DNA of 64,000 nt. Origin: Sphaerospermopsis kisseleviana NIES-73. GTDB taxonomy: Bacteria; Cyanobacteriota; Cyanobacteriia; Cyanobacteriales; Nostocaceae. The notes beneath the pieces are model-generated. The model made no database searches, was not told the DNA's origin, and saw only the letters and a program-made list of their open reading frames with translations. Below, one piece after another: positions 7,958 through 17,626 of the stretch (within the stretch, counting starts at the first letter, position 1; each line of letters starts with the position of its first letter). The position numbers and the translations under genes are program-made. The stretch lies in the NCBI RefSeq assembly GCF_002368075.1, contig NZ_AP018315.1, forward strand, positions 186,001-250,000, written 5' to 3'.

Positions 7958-9574
7958 ATGAAATTATCAAACCTAATTACCACCATTGACTCTCAAATAC
8001 CCATTGTGGCTTTAGAGGTTCTATCTCCTGAAGAAGCAACCATTATTCAATGGTTAACTACTGAAGTCATGGACAAACTGAATAGTCCTGTGTATTTCTG
8101 GAATTTAGGAGTGTCCAGCTTAGAACAATGTCTGATTGCTGACGACGGTGGACTGGTATTCAAATCAGTTGAGACTTATAAAAAGCCTCCTCACATAGAC
8201 CCGCTAATACACGTATTTGAGTACATCAGCAATTTTGAGGGGAATGGGGTTTTCATTCTGGGAGATGTTCACCCCTTTGTGGGTAAAAACTCCCTGCAAT
8301 TAAGTTGGGAAGTTCTCACCAGAGTCAAAAACTTGTATCATCGTCTCAAACCAACTGAAAAGCGCATTGTACTTCTGGGTCAAAATATTCAATTGCATGA
8401 ATCTTTACTGAGGCTCATTCCTTGCTGTGAAGTTCCTTTACCGAGCATTGAGCAAATTCAAGACCATTTAGCATCATATCTGCTATATTTACAAGAATCT
8501 GCCAGTGAGCAAGAGGTGAATTTTACAGTTTCTCTGACGACTGAAGATAAAGAAACCTTAGCAAGAGCAGCATTAGGTTTGACACTGGAAGAAATTAGCG
8601 ACTTTCTCCGGCTAACTGTGAAAGAACGCCTAACTTCCCAAGGCATTGTGATTGATGGTACAATCATTGCCTTAGTGGTCGAATACAAAACCCGGCTATT
8701 GGCTCAAATGGGTATCGAATTGGGTAAACCCACAACAATACCTTTTGGGGGTCTGGATTTGCTGCGGGATTGGTTGCAACGTCGTCGTCGGTTGTTTTCC
8801 CAAGAAGCGCGATCGCTCAATTTACCCCAACCTAAAGGGGTGCTATTAGCGGGACCACCGGGTACAGGTAAATCAATAGTAGCGAAGAATATTGCAACTA
8901 TCCTTAATCTTCCATTGTTGCAACTAGACATAGCCTCAATGCTGGGTAGTCTGGTGGGAGAATCTGAAGGTAATGTCCGCCGCGCACTCAGTACGGCTGA
9001 AGCGATCGCTCCCTGTGTCCTGTGGATTGATGAAGTAGAGAAAGCACTTTCCGCTAACGGCGATACTTCTGGAGTTTCACAAAGAATTTTAGGAAATATC
9101 CTCACGTTCATGTCTGAGTGTACAGCAGGGGTGTTTGTGGTGGCAACCTGTAATGACCCAACTGCTTTACCGATTGAGTTCAAGCGCAAAGGACGGTTTG
9201 ACGAAAATTTCTTTGTTGACCTACCTACAGAACCAGAACGCTGTCAAATTCTCAAGATTCATCTAGAAAGATACGGTATAAAAGTTCCCCAAGAGTATTT
9301 GGAAGCGATCGCTGCTAGTACCAGCAAGTTTAGCGGTGCTGAATTAGAAACTCTGGCCTCAGAAGCTGCACTATTAGCTTTCGATGAAGGAAGACCGCAG
9401 CAGGTAACACTAGCTGACTTAGAAAATTGCCAGCAAAATATTACACCTTTAGCTGTTCAAGATGCTGCTGCTGTTGAACGGATGCAGTCGTGGTCAAAGG
9501 TGGCACGACCAGCTTCTAGTTCTGTACAGGTTTCTAAGAGGAGTCTTCGTACTTCTAGGTTTCGTACTAATTAG
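7958..9574 (+). CDS. ycf46: Ycf46-like AAA+ ATPase
   Basis: 538 residues. Residues 1-280 form the Ycf46-type N-terminal region; then comes the AAA+ module with Walker A GPPGTGKS (299-306), Walker B VLWIDEVEKA (D358/E359), sensor and arginine-finger region (FKRKGRFDENFFVDLP) and a C-terminal lid. ATG at 7958 matches the family start; the frame is open further up but overlaps DUF2997. Ycf46 is encoded in cyanobacteria and red-lineage plastids and has been linked to photosynthesis/inorganic-carbon regulation. A plasmid copy next to ycf35 and DUF2997 suggests a transferred module rather than the housekeeping locus. Several HIP1 octamers lie inside the gene. Confidence 0.9.
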   Translation: MKLSNLITTIDSQIPIVALEVLSPEEATIIQWLTTEVMDKLNSPVYFWNLGVSSLEQCLIADDGGLVFKSVETYKKPPHIDPLIHVFEYISNFEGNGVFILGDVHPFVGKNSLQLSWEVLTRVKNLYHRLKPTEKRIVLLGQNIQLHESLLRLIPCCEVPLPSIEQIQDHLASYLLYLQESASEQEVNFTVSLTTEDKETLARAALGLTLEEISDFLRLTVKERLTSQGIVIDGTIIALVVEYKTRLLAQMGIELGKPTTIPFGGLDLLRDWLQRRRRLFSQEARSLNLPQPKGVLLAGPPGTGKSIVAKNIATILNLPLLQLDIASMLGSLVGESEGNVRRALSTAEAIAPCVLWIDEVEKALSANGDTSGVSQRILGNILTFMSECTAGVFVVATCNDPTALPIEFKRKGRFDENFFVDLPTEPERCQILKIHLERYGIKVPQEYLEAIAASTSKFSGAELETLASEAALLAFDEGRPQQVTLADLENCQQNITPLAVQDAAAVERMQSWSKVARPASSSVQVSKRSLRTSRFRTN

Positions 9575-10008
9575 TACACAACAAAAGAGCGAAGAGCGAT
9601 CGCCTGGTTGCAGGTACACACAATGGCCTTGGTGAGTAAGTATCCTATCACTGTACCCAATACCAATATTACCCGTGAAACCGAAGAGCGATCGCTATTT
9701 TATCACTTTTATCACCAACTCAATAGGACTTACGAAATAACTGAGAACTTTGTTCTTGCGTAGCGGTAATTTACGCACATTACATCAATAGGGAATAAAA
9801 GATGATTGGGTAAGTGTAAATTTAGATTTTTTGCAACTTTACAAATTTGCACGAAGAAAAATCATCCTATTCATCAATAACGCCAATTCATATAACTGAT
9901 AACTGGCGTGGTATAGCTGTATGCTTGCCAATATTACCGCTAAGTTTTTACGTAAGTCCTGTTCAAATGTTTAGCGTATAAACACCATTAAATATCAACA
10001 GTCCAATT
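9575..10008. other. 434-bp intergenic region with HIP1 sites and a MITE
   Basis: Contains two HIP1 octamers near 9600 and 9690, and an IS701-related MITE (9724-9961). I see no gene. Confidence 0.6.
9724..9961. mobile_element. MITE of the AGGACTTACG family (degenerate ends)
   Basis: The 238-bp segment is bounded by AGGACTTACG and its complement CGTAAGTCCT. The flanks CTCAA (9719-9723) and TTCAA (9962-9966) look like a 5-bp target duplication with one mismatch. The ends match those of the IS701 element at 42945-44089, so it is probably an old non-autonomous relative. No ORF inside. Confidence 0.6.
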
Positions 10009-10557
10009 ATGGAAATATATTTGGTATTTGTAGATGCTGCCCAGAATAGTAATAAGTTCTGGAGTGCCAAAGTTGAGCAAGGAAATTTAACTGTTGAATG
10101 GGGTCGAGTAGGATACAAATCTCAGCAGAAAGTTCATGCTTGTGGTAACTATCAAAAAGCAGTTTCTAAATTCAACAATCTCGTTGCTGATAAAAAAATG
10201 AAAGGCTACCGAGAAAGCCAAGCTCAAATTGATAATAATTCTGATTCTTCGGAAATCAAAAGAGCTATTCAATTACTAGAAATATTACGCCCTTATGTAG
10301 CTGAAAGACAATTTGCAAATAGTAATTATTTAGAGACATTAAACCAATATCTCAAAATTGTCCCCACACCTTTGGGTATGAAAATAATACCATCATTAAT
10401 ATACCGTCATGTAGGAGACGTAGACCATCAACTATCACTACTAAACTCTTTATTGGAAACTGAATCTGTTCAAGGTGAAAATACAGCAGAATCTGTTAAT
10501 AACAGGAAAGTTATCAGCTTGAAAACTATTAGTAAGAACTTTTGGAGGCATATCTAA
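10009..10557 (+). CDS. WGR-domain protein
   Basis: 182 residues. Residues 1-68 form a WGR domain: VEWGRVGYKSQQKV followed by YQKAVSKFNNLVADKKMKGYRE. WGR domains bind nucleic acid or nucleic-acid enzymes (PARPs, polymerase accessory proteins). The rest is helical and unrecognised, ending without a catalytic motif. In bacteria WGR proteins are often plasmid- or phage-borne. It precedes the methylase/helicase gene by 322 bp on the same strand. A shadow minus-strand frame is not supported. Confidence 0.85.
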   Translation: MEIYLVFVDAAQNSNKFWSAKVEQGNLTVEWGRVGYKSQQKVHACGNYQKAVSKFNNLVADKKMKGYRESQAQIDNNSDSSEIKRAIQLLEILRPYVAERQFANSNYLETLNQYLKIVPTPLGMKIIPSLIYRHVGDVDHQLSLLNSLLETESVQGENTAESVNNRKVISLKTISKNFWRHI

Positions 10558-10879
10558 TACTGTCTCACATTCAAATTATTAAGCTTTTCAAGCTGTCAAT
10601 GTAAATTGTTCAACCATAAATATTCACAAAATATTTATAAATGATATGGCTTACTGATTAAGGTAAGCTATATTTTTTCTCTAATATCACTTTACTTTAA
10701 AGATGCACATATAGCATTTCCTAGTCTAATGAATTACCAAATAATCTGCGTTTATCTGCGTCCATCTGCGTTCAATTATTACTGCTTATACTTCACTTGA
10801 ATACGAATATCTATAACATATTTAAATCGTAACTTTGCGCTATGCGCCCATTACCAAAACTATTTTTTGGTAATGGAAT
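10558..10879. other. 322-bp intergenic region before the methylase/helicase gene
   Basis: Holds three tandem ATCTGCGTNN decamers (10744-10773) of a kind common in Nostocales intergenic DNA, and the hairpin at 10849-10875 next to the following start codon. No gene seen. Confidence 0.6.
10849..10875 (+). promoter_or_regulatory. Hairpin overlapping the translation start region of the methylase/helicase gene
   Basis: CATTACCAAAA (10849-10859), 5-nt loop, TTTTGGTAATG (10865-10875): an 11-bp perfect stem ending 4 bases before the ATG at 10880. No separate Shine-Dalgarno is visible, so in mRNA this stem would cover the ribosome-binding region. It could equally be a DNA operator. Confidence 0.5.
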
Positions 10880-13800
10880 ATGTTTACAATCAATTCAACA
10901 ATAGAATCAGAATTAAAAACCACACCCCAACAAAGGTGGGAAAACAACAAACAGGCAATTATTACCCTGCAAAATCTCAACACCACTCCCACCCAAGAAC
11001 AACTACAAACATTAGCAAAATTTAACGGATGGGGTTGTTTACCAGAAATATTTAGCTTAAATCCACAAACCAGATGGGTTGCTAAAGCACAAAAAGAATT
11101 GCTAACTTTACTGGAACAAAACGAATTTAATAACGCTGCCAGTAGCATATTAAATGCCCATTATACAGAACCTAAAATTATCCGTAGTATTTGGGAAATG
11201 CTATCACGCATAGGATTTACAGAAGGCAGAATATTAGAACCAGCTTGCGGTACTGGTTTATTCTTTGGACTCATGCCAGAGGATATCAGGTGTAATTCAA
11301 AACTATTTGGAATAGAATTAGATAAAACACCCGCTACCATAGCCAAACATTTATATCCCGAAGCTAAAATCTATAATCAGGGTTTTGAACAAGTTAGCTT
11401 CCCAGAAGGATATTTTGATTTGGTATGTGGGAATTTTCCCTTTGGTGACTATGGAGTAAATGACTCAAAATATAACTTTCTCGGAGTCAGCATTCATAAC
11501 TATTTTCTTGCCAAATCTGCCGACTTAGTGAGAGAAGAGGGGTTAATTGCCGTCATTACTTCTACATACACTTTAGATGCTCCCAGTTCTCAAAAGTTTC
11601 GAGCTTGGTTAGGGCAAAAACTAGAACTGGTAACAGCCGTAAGACTTCCCAGTGGAGTATTTAACACCATAGCTAGAACTCAAGTTAGCCCCATTCTGCT
11701 AATCTTTCAAAGAGTAAAAAATCCTCGTCATGCTAATACATCAAAATGGATAAATACTCAAGAAGTACAAATTGTTCCTCAAGATTGGGGTAATGAAGGT
11801 GATAAAACTAAAGCTCATCTCAACGAATATTTCTTGAGTGAATTTCAAGGCAGAAGTTTTGATAAATATTATCAAGACCAACTACGAAAATCTCCCCAAT
11901 ACACACATTTACAACAGAGAATCTATCCTCATGTACATCAATTACTAGGTACACCAAGCATTAATAAAATGTACGGTGAAGGTTTTGCTCTTTTAGATGA
12001 TGGTAGAGATTTATCTGAAGCATTGTGTAAAATACCTTTAAATGTTAACTACTTTCCTAGAAAGCAAGGTGAAGAACTACTATTAGTTCCACCTGAACTG
12101 CAACATATTAAAGAAATGGCTTTTTGTATTCATGAAAATCAAATTTATCAAAGAGCGAAAAGCCATTTAGTTTTAGTAGAAACAGTAGAGAGAAATAGAA
12201 TTGAGGATTTTTGGCAGCTACGTAGTTGTTTAATAAAAGTCATCAATGCCCAACAAACAGTAAATGATGAGGAATTAACACAACTTCAACAAGAACTAAA
12301 AAACAGCTACAACTCATTCATTCGTAAATGGGGGAGAATCAATAGCAAGTACAACCTAATACATCTAGGGAAAGACCCCAACTATTATTTAGTCAGGACT
12401 CTAGAAAAGAGCAATTACAAATTAGCTGATATTTTCTCTAAACGAGTCTGTCGCTCATATTCTGCTCCCACAAAAGTCAATTCAGCCCAAGATGCTTTAA
12501 CCCATTCTCTGAATATCAAAGGTTGCTTAGATTTGGATTATATCTCAGAAATTAGCCACCTGACTCCAGAGGAAATTATTCAACAACTCGATGCTGATAA
12601 TCTCATCTTTTATAATCCAATTGGCCAGAAATGGGAACTCGCGGCTCAATATTTATCTGGTAACGTTTACAGAAAACTGCAAGAAGCGATCGCAGTTAAT
12701 TTACCAAAAAACATAGAAGCACTTAAAGCAGTTCAACCATTACCAATGCTTCCCGATGCTACAGAAGATATCAAACTTGCTTGTCTAGAAACATCGAATA
12801 TTGATTGGAATTCTCTCACAGATTCCCAAAAAGATAAAATCTTGAACAAGAAAATTCACATAATGCTAGGTACAAACTGGATTAAACCAGAAATTTACCA
12901 GCAGTTTGCGAAAGAGATATTGAAAATAAAAGTAACGATATCTCACATTACTTCATCCAGCACATCTTTTTGGACTGTAGGGGAAAATTCTGACGATATT
13001 ACAGAATATGGCACAAGTTACATTGACAGTGCCAAACTTCTAGAAAAAGGATTAAATCGTCAAGACCCCAGAATCATTATTTACGCAAGCAAGGATACCA
13101 TCAATACTGTAGCCTCTAATGAAGCGACAGAAGAAGCCAGAGCTAAATTAGAATTAATCAAATCTGCCTTTAGAAATTGGATTTGGGAAAATCAACAAAG
13201 ATGTGTGGAATTGTATACATATTACAACACACAAATCAATGTTTTCTCTGCCCGAAAATACAATGGTAATTACCTCCAACTTCCAGGTAGTAATCCTCAT
13301 GTGCAGTTAAACTATTGGCAATTAGATGGTGTTTCTAGAATACTTGAAGAAAATGCCACTTTTCTAGCCCATGATGTAGGACTTGGTAAAACATATACCA
13401 TGATTTCTGCCATCATGGAATGTCGGCGGTTGGGATTAGCCAAAAAACCAATGTTAGTTGTGTTGAATGGCACTGAAAAGCAAATTGAAGAGAGTTTTAG
13501 ATATCTCTATCCAATGGCAAACTTATTAGTTCCTGAAAAGCTAGATGCCGAAGGTAGAAAAATCTTCACTGCTGCCATTCAAACAGGAGATTTTGATTGC
13601 ACTATCATTACTCACTCCCAATTCTTCAGTTTAGCATTATCGGAGGATTATCAATTAGCATTCCACAATCAAGAAAAAGAAATTCTCCAAGCTTTCTTGA
13701 GAAACGAATCCAACAACAGAATCACCACTAAACAGCTAAAGAAGGCGTTAAAAAGCCTAGAAAGTAAAATTAACAAGGTAACAGCATCAACAAGAAAAGA

Positions 13801-15997
13801 TAATCACATTGATTTTGATAATTTGACAGATATGTTGGTGATAGATGAGATTCATGAATTTAAGAATTTATCTATCATCACCAAAATGTACAACATCAGA
13901 GGTATTCCCAATAATTGGAGTCAACGTGCTAGTGATACGTACATGAAGATTCTGCATACTCTGGGAGATATGCTCACAGAAACTTGTTCCCAATTCACAG
14001 GAAAAGTAATTGGTGCAACGGGTACAATTCTGTCTAATACTATGGCAGAATTATTTAACTGGATGCGGATGTTTCAACTTCCTAAATTACGAGAATTGGG
14101 AATAGAAACTTTCGATGAATGGGCTAGTCAATTTGCAGAACCTACTTCTTCTGCTGAAGTTACTGCGAGTGGTAAATACAAAGTAGTAACTCGGTTTAAG
14201 AGTTTCTGCAATATCCAAGCTCTCCGAGGGCTAATGGATCAATTTGTTGACCTCCGCACAAATGATAACATTGGTGATGTTTTAAAACGTCCAAAACCTA
14301 AGTTTATTGATGTTGTTGTAGAACCATCTCCAGCACAATTACAATTTCTGAGGGAAGCTCTCAAAAGGGCTGAGAAAATTTACACTCGGCAGGTTGCACC
14401 TAGCATTGATAATATGCTGAAGGTAACAACGGATCTCACAAAAGCTGCTTTAACTATGCGCTTATTGGGAGAAACTAAAGAAGCAGATACCAGCAAGTTA
14501 CATGAGTGTGTTTGGAATAGTTGGCAAATTTGGAAGCTAACAAATAATGTCAAGGGAACTCAGTTAATATTCTGTGATGCTAGTATTCCTAAACCAGATA
14601 AATACAGCACTTATTTGTATTTGAAAATGCTGTTTATAGCATTAGGTATTCCAGAATCACAAATTGCCTTTGTTCATGATTTCAACAAATCTAAACGGAC
14701 TAAACTGTTTGAGTTAGTTGATTCTGGTCAGGTGCGTATTCTACTGGGAAGTACAAAGAAATTAGGTACAGGTTGCAATGTCCACCGTCGCGGATTATGG
14801 GCTATACACCACCTAGATGCCCCTTGGCGACCTTCTGACTTAACTCAACGAGAGGGGAGAGGTATTAGACAAGGAAACGGGGAATTAATGGGTTCTACGT
14901 TGCCTTTCGTTTGGATATTTAGGTATGTTACGGAACGCCTGGATGCCCTTAGATGGCAAACTTTACAGTGGAAGCAGGAAATGACGACTAAATTCCTGAA
15001 TGGTGAGGATTTAGATAATGTAGAAGATTGTGATCAGGGGGTTTATTCCTATGCTCAAATTAAGTCAATGGCTACAGGAAATTCTCTGTTAATTGAGGAG
15101 TCTAATTTGCGTAGTGAGTTGAATTCTCTACTCATTCAACAAAGGAGTCATCAAAGACAACAATTTAGTTTGGGTTGGAATATAGATAACTGGAATCGCA
15201 AAATTCAAGATTTAAAACGCAAGATTGAGTTGCTTCAGGAGGACTTGCAAATAATCAAGCCAATGTTAAAGGACATAGAAGCAGCGCAAATTTCTAGACG
15301 AATCTCTCTGGAGTGTAAAGAGATTTTCCAGAATCAATATACTTCTGCGAGAAAGATTGCTAATTACCGAGGATTTGATGTGTATGCTTATTATCGTCCT
15401 GGTAATAATAAGTTAGGTATATACATCAAATGTTGTGGAAATGAGTATTATTTCCCCTGGGTGATGAACAACAAAAGAGAAAGTATTGAGTTTCAGCGTT
15501 CTCATCCTTTAATCAGTCTTGATGCGTTGATAGATTCATTACCGGAATATCTGCCAAGATTGCACGAAGAATTGGAAAATGCACAAGTTGAAAATGCTAG
15601 ACTTGAATCTCTTGTAGGACAAGCTTTTCCGCATACAGAAAGGATTGCTGATATTTCCCAACGTTTGCAGGAAATTGATGCTATTTTACAAGAGGATGAA
15701 GCTGCTTTAGATGTTTCTGAGGTGTCATCTCATGAGGAGAGTAGTGAAGATAGTGATGATGATTTTTGGTTAGATGATGAAAGGTGTATTCAAGAATGTC
15801 ACATTCACCCAGGAATAGTAGATAAATTGTTTAGTCGCAGCATTGAAAATATCAAATGGATTAGCGATATTTCTCAAATTGTCAAGACTATCAAACCTAT
15901 TGATTATCAAACTTCTGCATCTAGCACAATTAACAAAATACATGATTTTCCTAGCAGTATCAATAAAGTAGGGGGTATTCAACTTAGTCTGTTTTGA
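10880..15997 (+). CDS. Giant N6-adenine methylase / SNF2-type helicase fusion protein
   Basis: 1705 residues. An N-terminal N6-adenine methylase-like domain has the SAM motif EPACGTG (120-126) and NFPF (185-188) in place of the usual NPPF/Y. Residues ~290-780 are a linker region. A superfamily 2/SNF2-like helicase follows with DVGLGKT (832-838), DEIH (989-992) and motif VI QREGRGIRQGN (from 1323). The C-terminus has coiled coil (about 1420-1480) and an acidic stretch near 1620. This methylase-helicase architecture is known from phage (P1 DarB-type) and large plasmids and ICEs, where it is tied to anti-restriction or DNA protection. Whether NFPF is catalytically competent is uncertain. A strong terminator follows. 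Confidence 0.88.
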   Translation: MFTINSTIESELKTTPQQRWENNKQAIITLQNLNTTPTQEQLQTLAKFNGWGCLPEIFSLNPQTRWVAKAQKELLTLLEQNEFNNAASSILNAHYTEPKIIRSIWEMLSRIGFTEGRILEPACGTGLFFGLMPEDIRCNSKLFGIELDKTPATIAKHLYPEAKIYNQGFEQVSFPEGYFDLVCGNFPFGDYGVNDSKYNFLGVSIHNYFLAKSADLVREEGLIAVITSTYTLDAPSSQKFRAWLGQKLELVTAVRLPSGVFNTIARTQVSPILLIFQRVKNPRHANTSKWINTQEVQIVPQDWGNEGDKTKAHLNEYFLSEFQGRSFDKYYQDQLRKSPQYTHLQQRIYPHVHQLLGTPSINKMYGEGFALLDDGRDLSEALCKIPLNVNYFPRKQGEELLLVPPELQHIKEMAFCIHENQIYQRAKSHLVLVETVERNRIEDFWQLRSCLIKVINAQQTVNDEELTQLQQELKNSYNSFIRKWGRINSKYNLIHLGKDPNYYLVRTLEKSNYKLADIFSKRVCRSYSAPTKVNSAQDALTHSLNIKGCLDLDYISEISHLTPEEIIQQLDADNLIFYNPIGQKWELAAQYLSGNVYRKLQEAIAVNLPKNIEALKAVQPLPMLPDATEDIKLACLETSNIDWNSLTDSQKDKILNKKIHIMLGTNWIKPEIYQQFAKEILKIKVTISHITSSSTSFWTVGENSDDITEYGTSYIDSAKLLEKGLNRQDPRIIIYASKDTINTVASNEATEEARAKLELIKSAFRNWIWENQQRCVELYTYYNTQINVFSARKYNGNYLQLPGSNPHVQLNYWQLDGVSRILEENATFLAHDVGLGKTYTMISAIMECRRLGLAKKPMLVVLNGTEKQIEESFRYLYPMANLLVPEKLDAEGRKIFTAAIQTGDFDCTIITHSQFFSLALSEDYQLAFHNQEKEILQAFLRNESNNRITTKQLKKALKSLESKINKVTASTRKDNHIDFDNLTDMLVIDEIHEFKNLSIITKMYNIRGIPNNWSQRASDTYMKILHTLGDMLTETCSQFTGKVIGATGTILSNTMAELFNWMRMFQLPKLRELGIETFDEWASQFAEPTSSAEVTASGKYKVVTRFKSFCNIQALRGLMDQFVDLRTNDNIGDVLKRPKPKFIDVVVEPSPAQLQFLREALKRAEKIYTRQVAPSIDNMLKVTTDLTKAALTMRLLGETKEADTSKLHECVWNSWQIWKLTNNVKGTQLIFCDASIPKPDKYSTYLYLKMLFIALGIPESQIAFVHDFNKSKRTKLFELVDSGQVRILLGSTKKLGTGCNVHRRGLWAIHHLDAPWRPSDLTQREGRGIRQGNGELMGSTLPFVWIFRYVTERLDALRWQTLQWKQEMTTKFLNGEDLDNVEDCDQGVYSYAQIKSMATGNSLLIEESNLRSELNSLLIQQRSHQRQQFSLGWNIDNWNRKIQDLKRKIELLQEDLQIIKPMLKDIEAAQISRRISLECKEIFQNQYTSARKIANYRGFDVYAYYRPGNNKLGIYIKCCGNEYYFPWVMNNKRESIEFQRSHPLISLDALIDSLPEYLPRLHEELENAQVENARLESLVGQAFPHTERIADISQRLQEIDAILQEDEAALDVSEVSSHEESSEDSDDDFWLDDERCIQECHIHPGIVDKLFSRSIENIKWISDISQIVKTIKPIDYQTSASSTINKIHDFPSSINKVGGIQLSLF

Positions 15998-16307
15998 GAT
16001 TACTGCTAGAGTTTTAGATTACTTTAAAACTGGGTATTGGGGAACTGCTTCCCCAGTGCCTATTTTTTATTTTTTAAGTGACATAATGAATACTTTAAAA
16101 ACATTACATAAGTAGTTGTGCAAAATAAATTTTATAGTTAAAAGAAGAAACAGTGAACACAGAATTAAGTTTTACATATACATCAAAAAAGCCTAACTAA
16201 CGACATATAAATACTGCTTTAATATAGTGACAATATTGATATATCGCTACGCGAAACATTTGTGAAAATCATGAAAATCAAAATTCACTGTATTTCAGGA
16301 GATAATT
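15998..16307. other. 310-bp intergenic region
   Basis: Contains the terminator at 16038-16073 and otherwise A+T-rich DNA. The small frame opening at 16262 is a shadow of the next gene. The AGGAGA ribosome site of that gene lies at 16297-16302. Confidence 0.5.
16038..16073 (+). terminator. Rho-independent terminator after the methylase/helicase gene
   Basis: TGGGGAA (16038-16044), CTGC loop, TTCCCCA (16049-16055), followed by a T-rich tract from 16061. It lies 40 bases past the stop codon. Confidence 0.75.
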
Positions 16308-16709
16308 ATGCAATCTGTACTTACTTTAATGATAGAAGCTATCTGTGTTACTTTCTTTGTAGCGATGTTTATAGATTTTATTGCTGGGATTTTTCAATTA
16401 ATACAAGCTACAACATCAGTTATACCGGACAACATATCAATATCAATTCCTAAAGTCAATAAACCAGTTATTGTTCAACCATTACCTGACCCTTGGAACA
16501 TGAAATTAGAAAATGATATTTCATCTGACGAAACCATGAAAAGTGAAACCATTCCTTTTCCTGTTCCTACACTAAAACTTTTACCACCTGCAAAAGAAAT
16601 TAAATCAGAACCAAAACGCAGAGGAAGACCAAAAAAGAATAATACAACCCCTACTCCAAAAACTACTTCTACACGCAAACACAAATCACCTGAAAAAGCT
16701 GCTGCGTGA
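16308..16709 (+). CDS. Small membrane protein with an AT-hook tail
   Basis: 133 residues, ATG preceded by AGGAGATAATT. Residues 4-33 form one hydrophobic segment (LTLMIEAICVTFFVAMF...). A Pro-rich linker follows, and near residues 104-111 lies KRRGRPKK, a canonical AT-hook core (RGRP) that binds the minor groove of A+T-rich DNA. The tail is basic. A single-pass protein with an AT-hook could tether plasmid DNA to the membrane; this is inference. An inverted repeat follows the gene. Confidence 0.7.
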   Translation: MQSVLTLMIEAICVTFFVAMFIDFIAGIFQLIQATTSVIPDNISISIPKVNKPVIVQPLPDPWNMKLENDISSDETMKSETIPFPVPTLKLLPPAKEIKSEPKRRGRPKKNNTTPTPKTTSTRKHKSPEKAAA

Positions 16710-17104
16710 ACAAACAAAGATAATCAAAAACCTAAACCATAGAATTTTTCAATTTTAATTTATGGTTTAGGTGTCAATCCTTAGCAGATTTCATTATTAC
16801 AGGGAAAGAAAGGAGAATAAAAAATTAACCTTTAATCTTTCCCTAAATAACTGAATCACTACAAACTTATAAAGAACGCCTGGGGAAAGAGTTCTTTTCA
16901 TTGACAATAATATTTGTTATGTCTATACTAGGGAATATTAGATTCGCATATTCAAGAATTAAATTCACTCCAGGGATAAAATCATACAGTTTGAATAAAT
17001 TTATAGCATTATCAAATCTAGTCCATATCATTTAATGATTGAAAACCAGCATAGAAATGCAATTCATCAAAATACAAACTGCTGTAAATATCATCTGGAT
17101 AACT
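16710..17104. other. 395-bp intergenic region with a long inverted repeat
   Basis: Apart from the hairpin at 16730-16772 I see only A+T-rich DNA. The following gene has a possible TTG start at 17039, which would place part of this stretch in coding sequence. Confidence 0.45.
16730..16772. terminator. Inverted repeat, possible bidirectional terminator or operator
   Basis: ACCTAAACCATA (16730-16741) pairs perfectly with TATGGTTTAGGT (16761-16772) across a 19-nt A+T-rich loop. It lies 20 bases after the AT-hook gene stop. No long T-run follows directly. Confidence 0.5.
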
Positions 17105-17536
17105 ATGCTAATTATTTGCCCTAAATGCCAAAGTAATAACTCTCGTAAATTATCCCTAGTTTATCAAGAAAATGTCACCCATAGCACTAGCACAGTCAGA
17201 GGTTCTATAGGTTCAAAATCTGCTGCTGCTTATAAAAATGAAACTAATACTACATCACTAGGCAAGATAGCAGCACCACCAGAAAAACCAAAATCAAATA
17301 TTATTTTAATTCTTAAAATCATTTTTCTTACCTGGATAGGTATTATAGTATGTGGTATTTTTAATGCCTTAGTTCTAATTGAATTGTTAATGTTTGTATT
17401 TTTCCCAATCTACCTATTTTGGGCAGTAAGAAAAAACATTTTATACTCACGTAAATACCCTAGACTTTATAAAAAGTGGGATAATTCTTTTATGTGCCAG
17501 CGTTGTGGAACAATCTTTGAGATTATTGAAAGTTAG
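17105..17536 (+). CDS. Double zinc-ribbon membrane protein
   Basis: 143 residues. The N-terminus MLIICPKCQSNN holds a CPxC knuckle; the C-terminus has CQRCGTIFE, a second CxxC pair, so both ends could form one zinc ribbon. Two hydrophobic segments lie between (IILILKIIFLTWIGIIVCGIF and LVLIELLMFVFFPIYLFW), placing both ends on the same side, presumably cytoplasmic. ATG at 17105 is chosen over an upstream TTG (17039) because the zinc knuckle begins there. Function unknown; the layout resembles membrane proteins with a zinc-ribbon head. Confidence 0.65.
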   Translation: MLIICPKCQSNNSRKLSLVYQENVTHSTSTVRGSIGSKSAAAYKNETNTTSLGKIAAPPEKPKSNIILILKIIFLTWIGIIVCGIFNALVLIELLMFVFFPIYLFWAVRKNILYSRKYPRLYKKWDNSFMCQRCGTIFEIIES

Positions 17537-17626
17537 AGCATTTTCTAAATCATATTTATTATAAAAAAATTATAAACAGACAAAAATTTGTATATAATAT
17601 TTTTTATCATGCTCATCTACTAAAAA

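Noticed and set aside
10744-10773. Iterons of an origin
   Set aside because: Three ATCTGCGT decamers of a dispersed Nostocales repeat; not linked to a replication gene.
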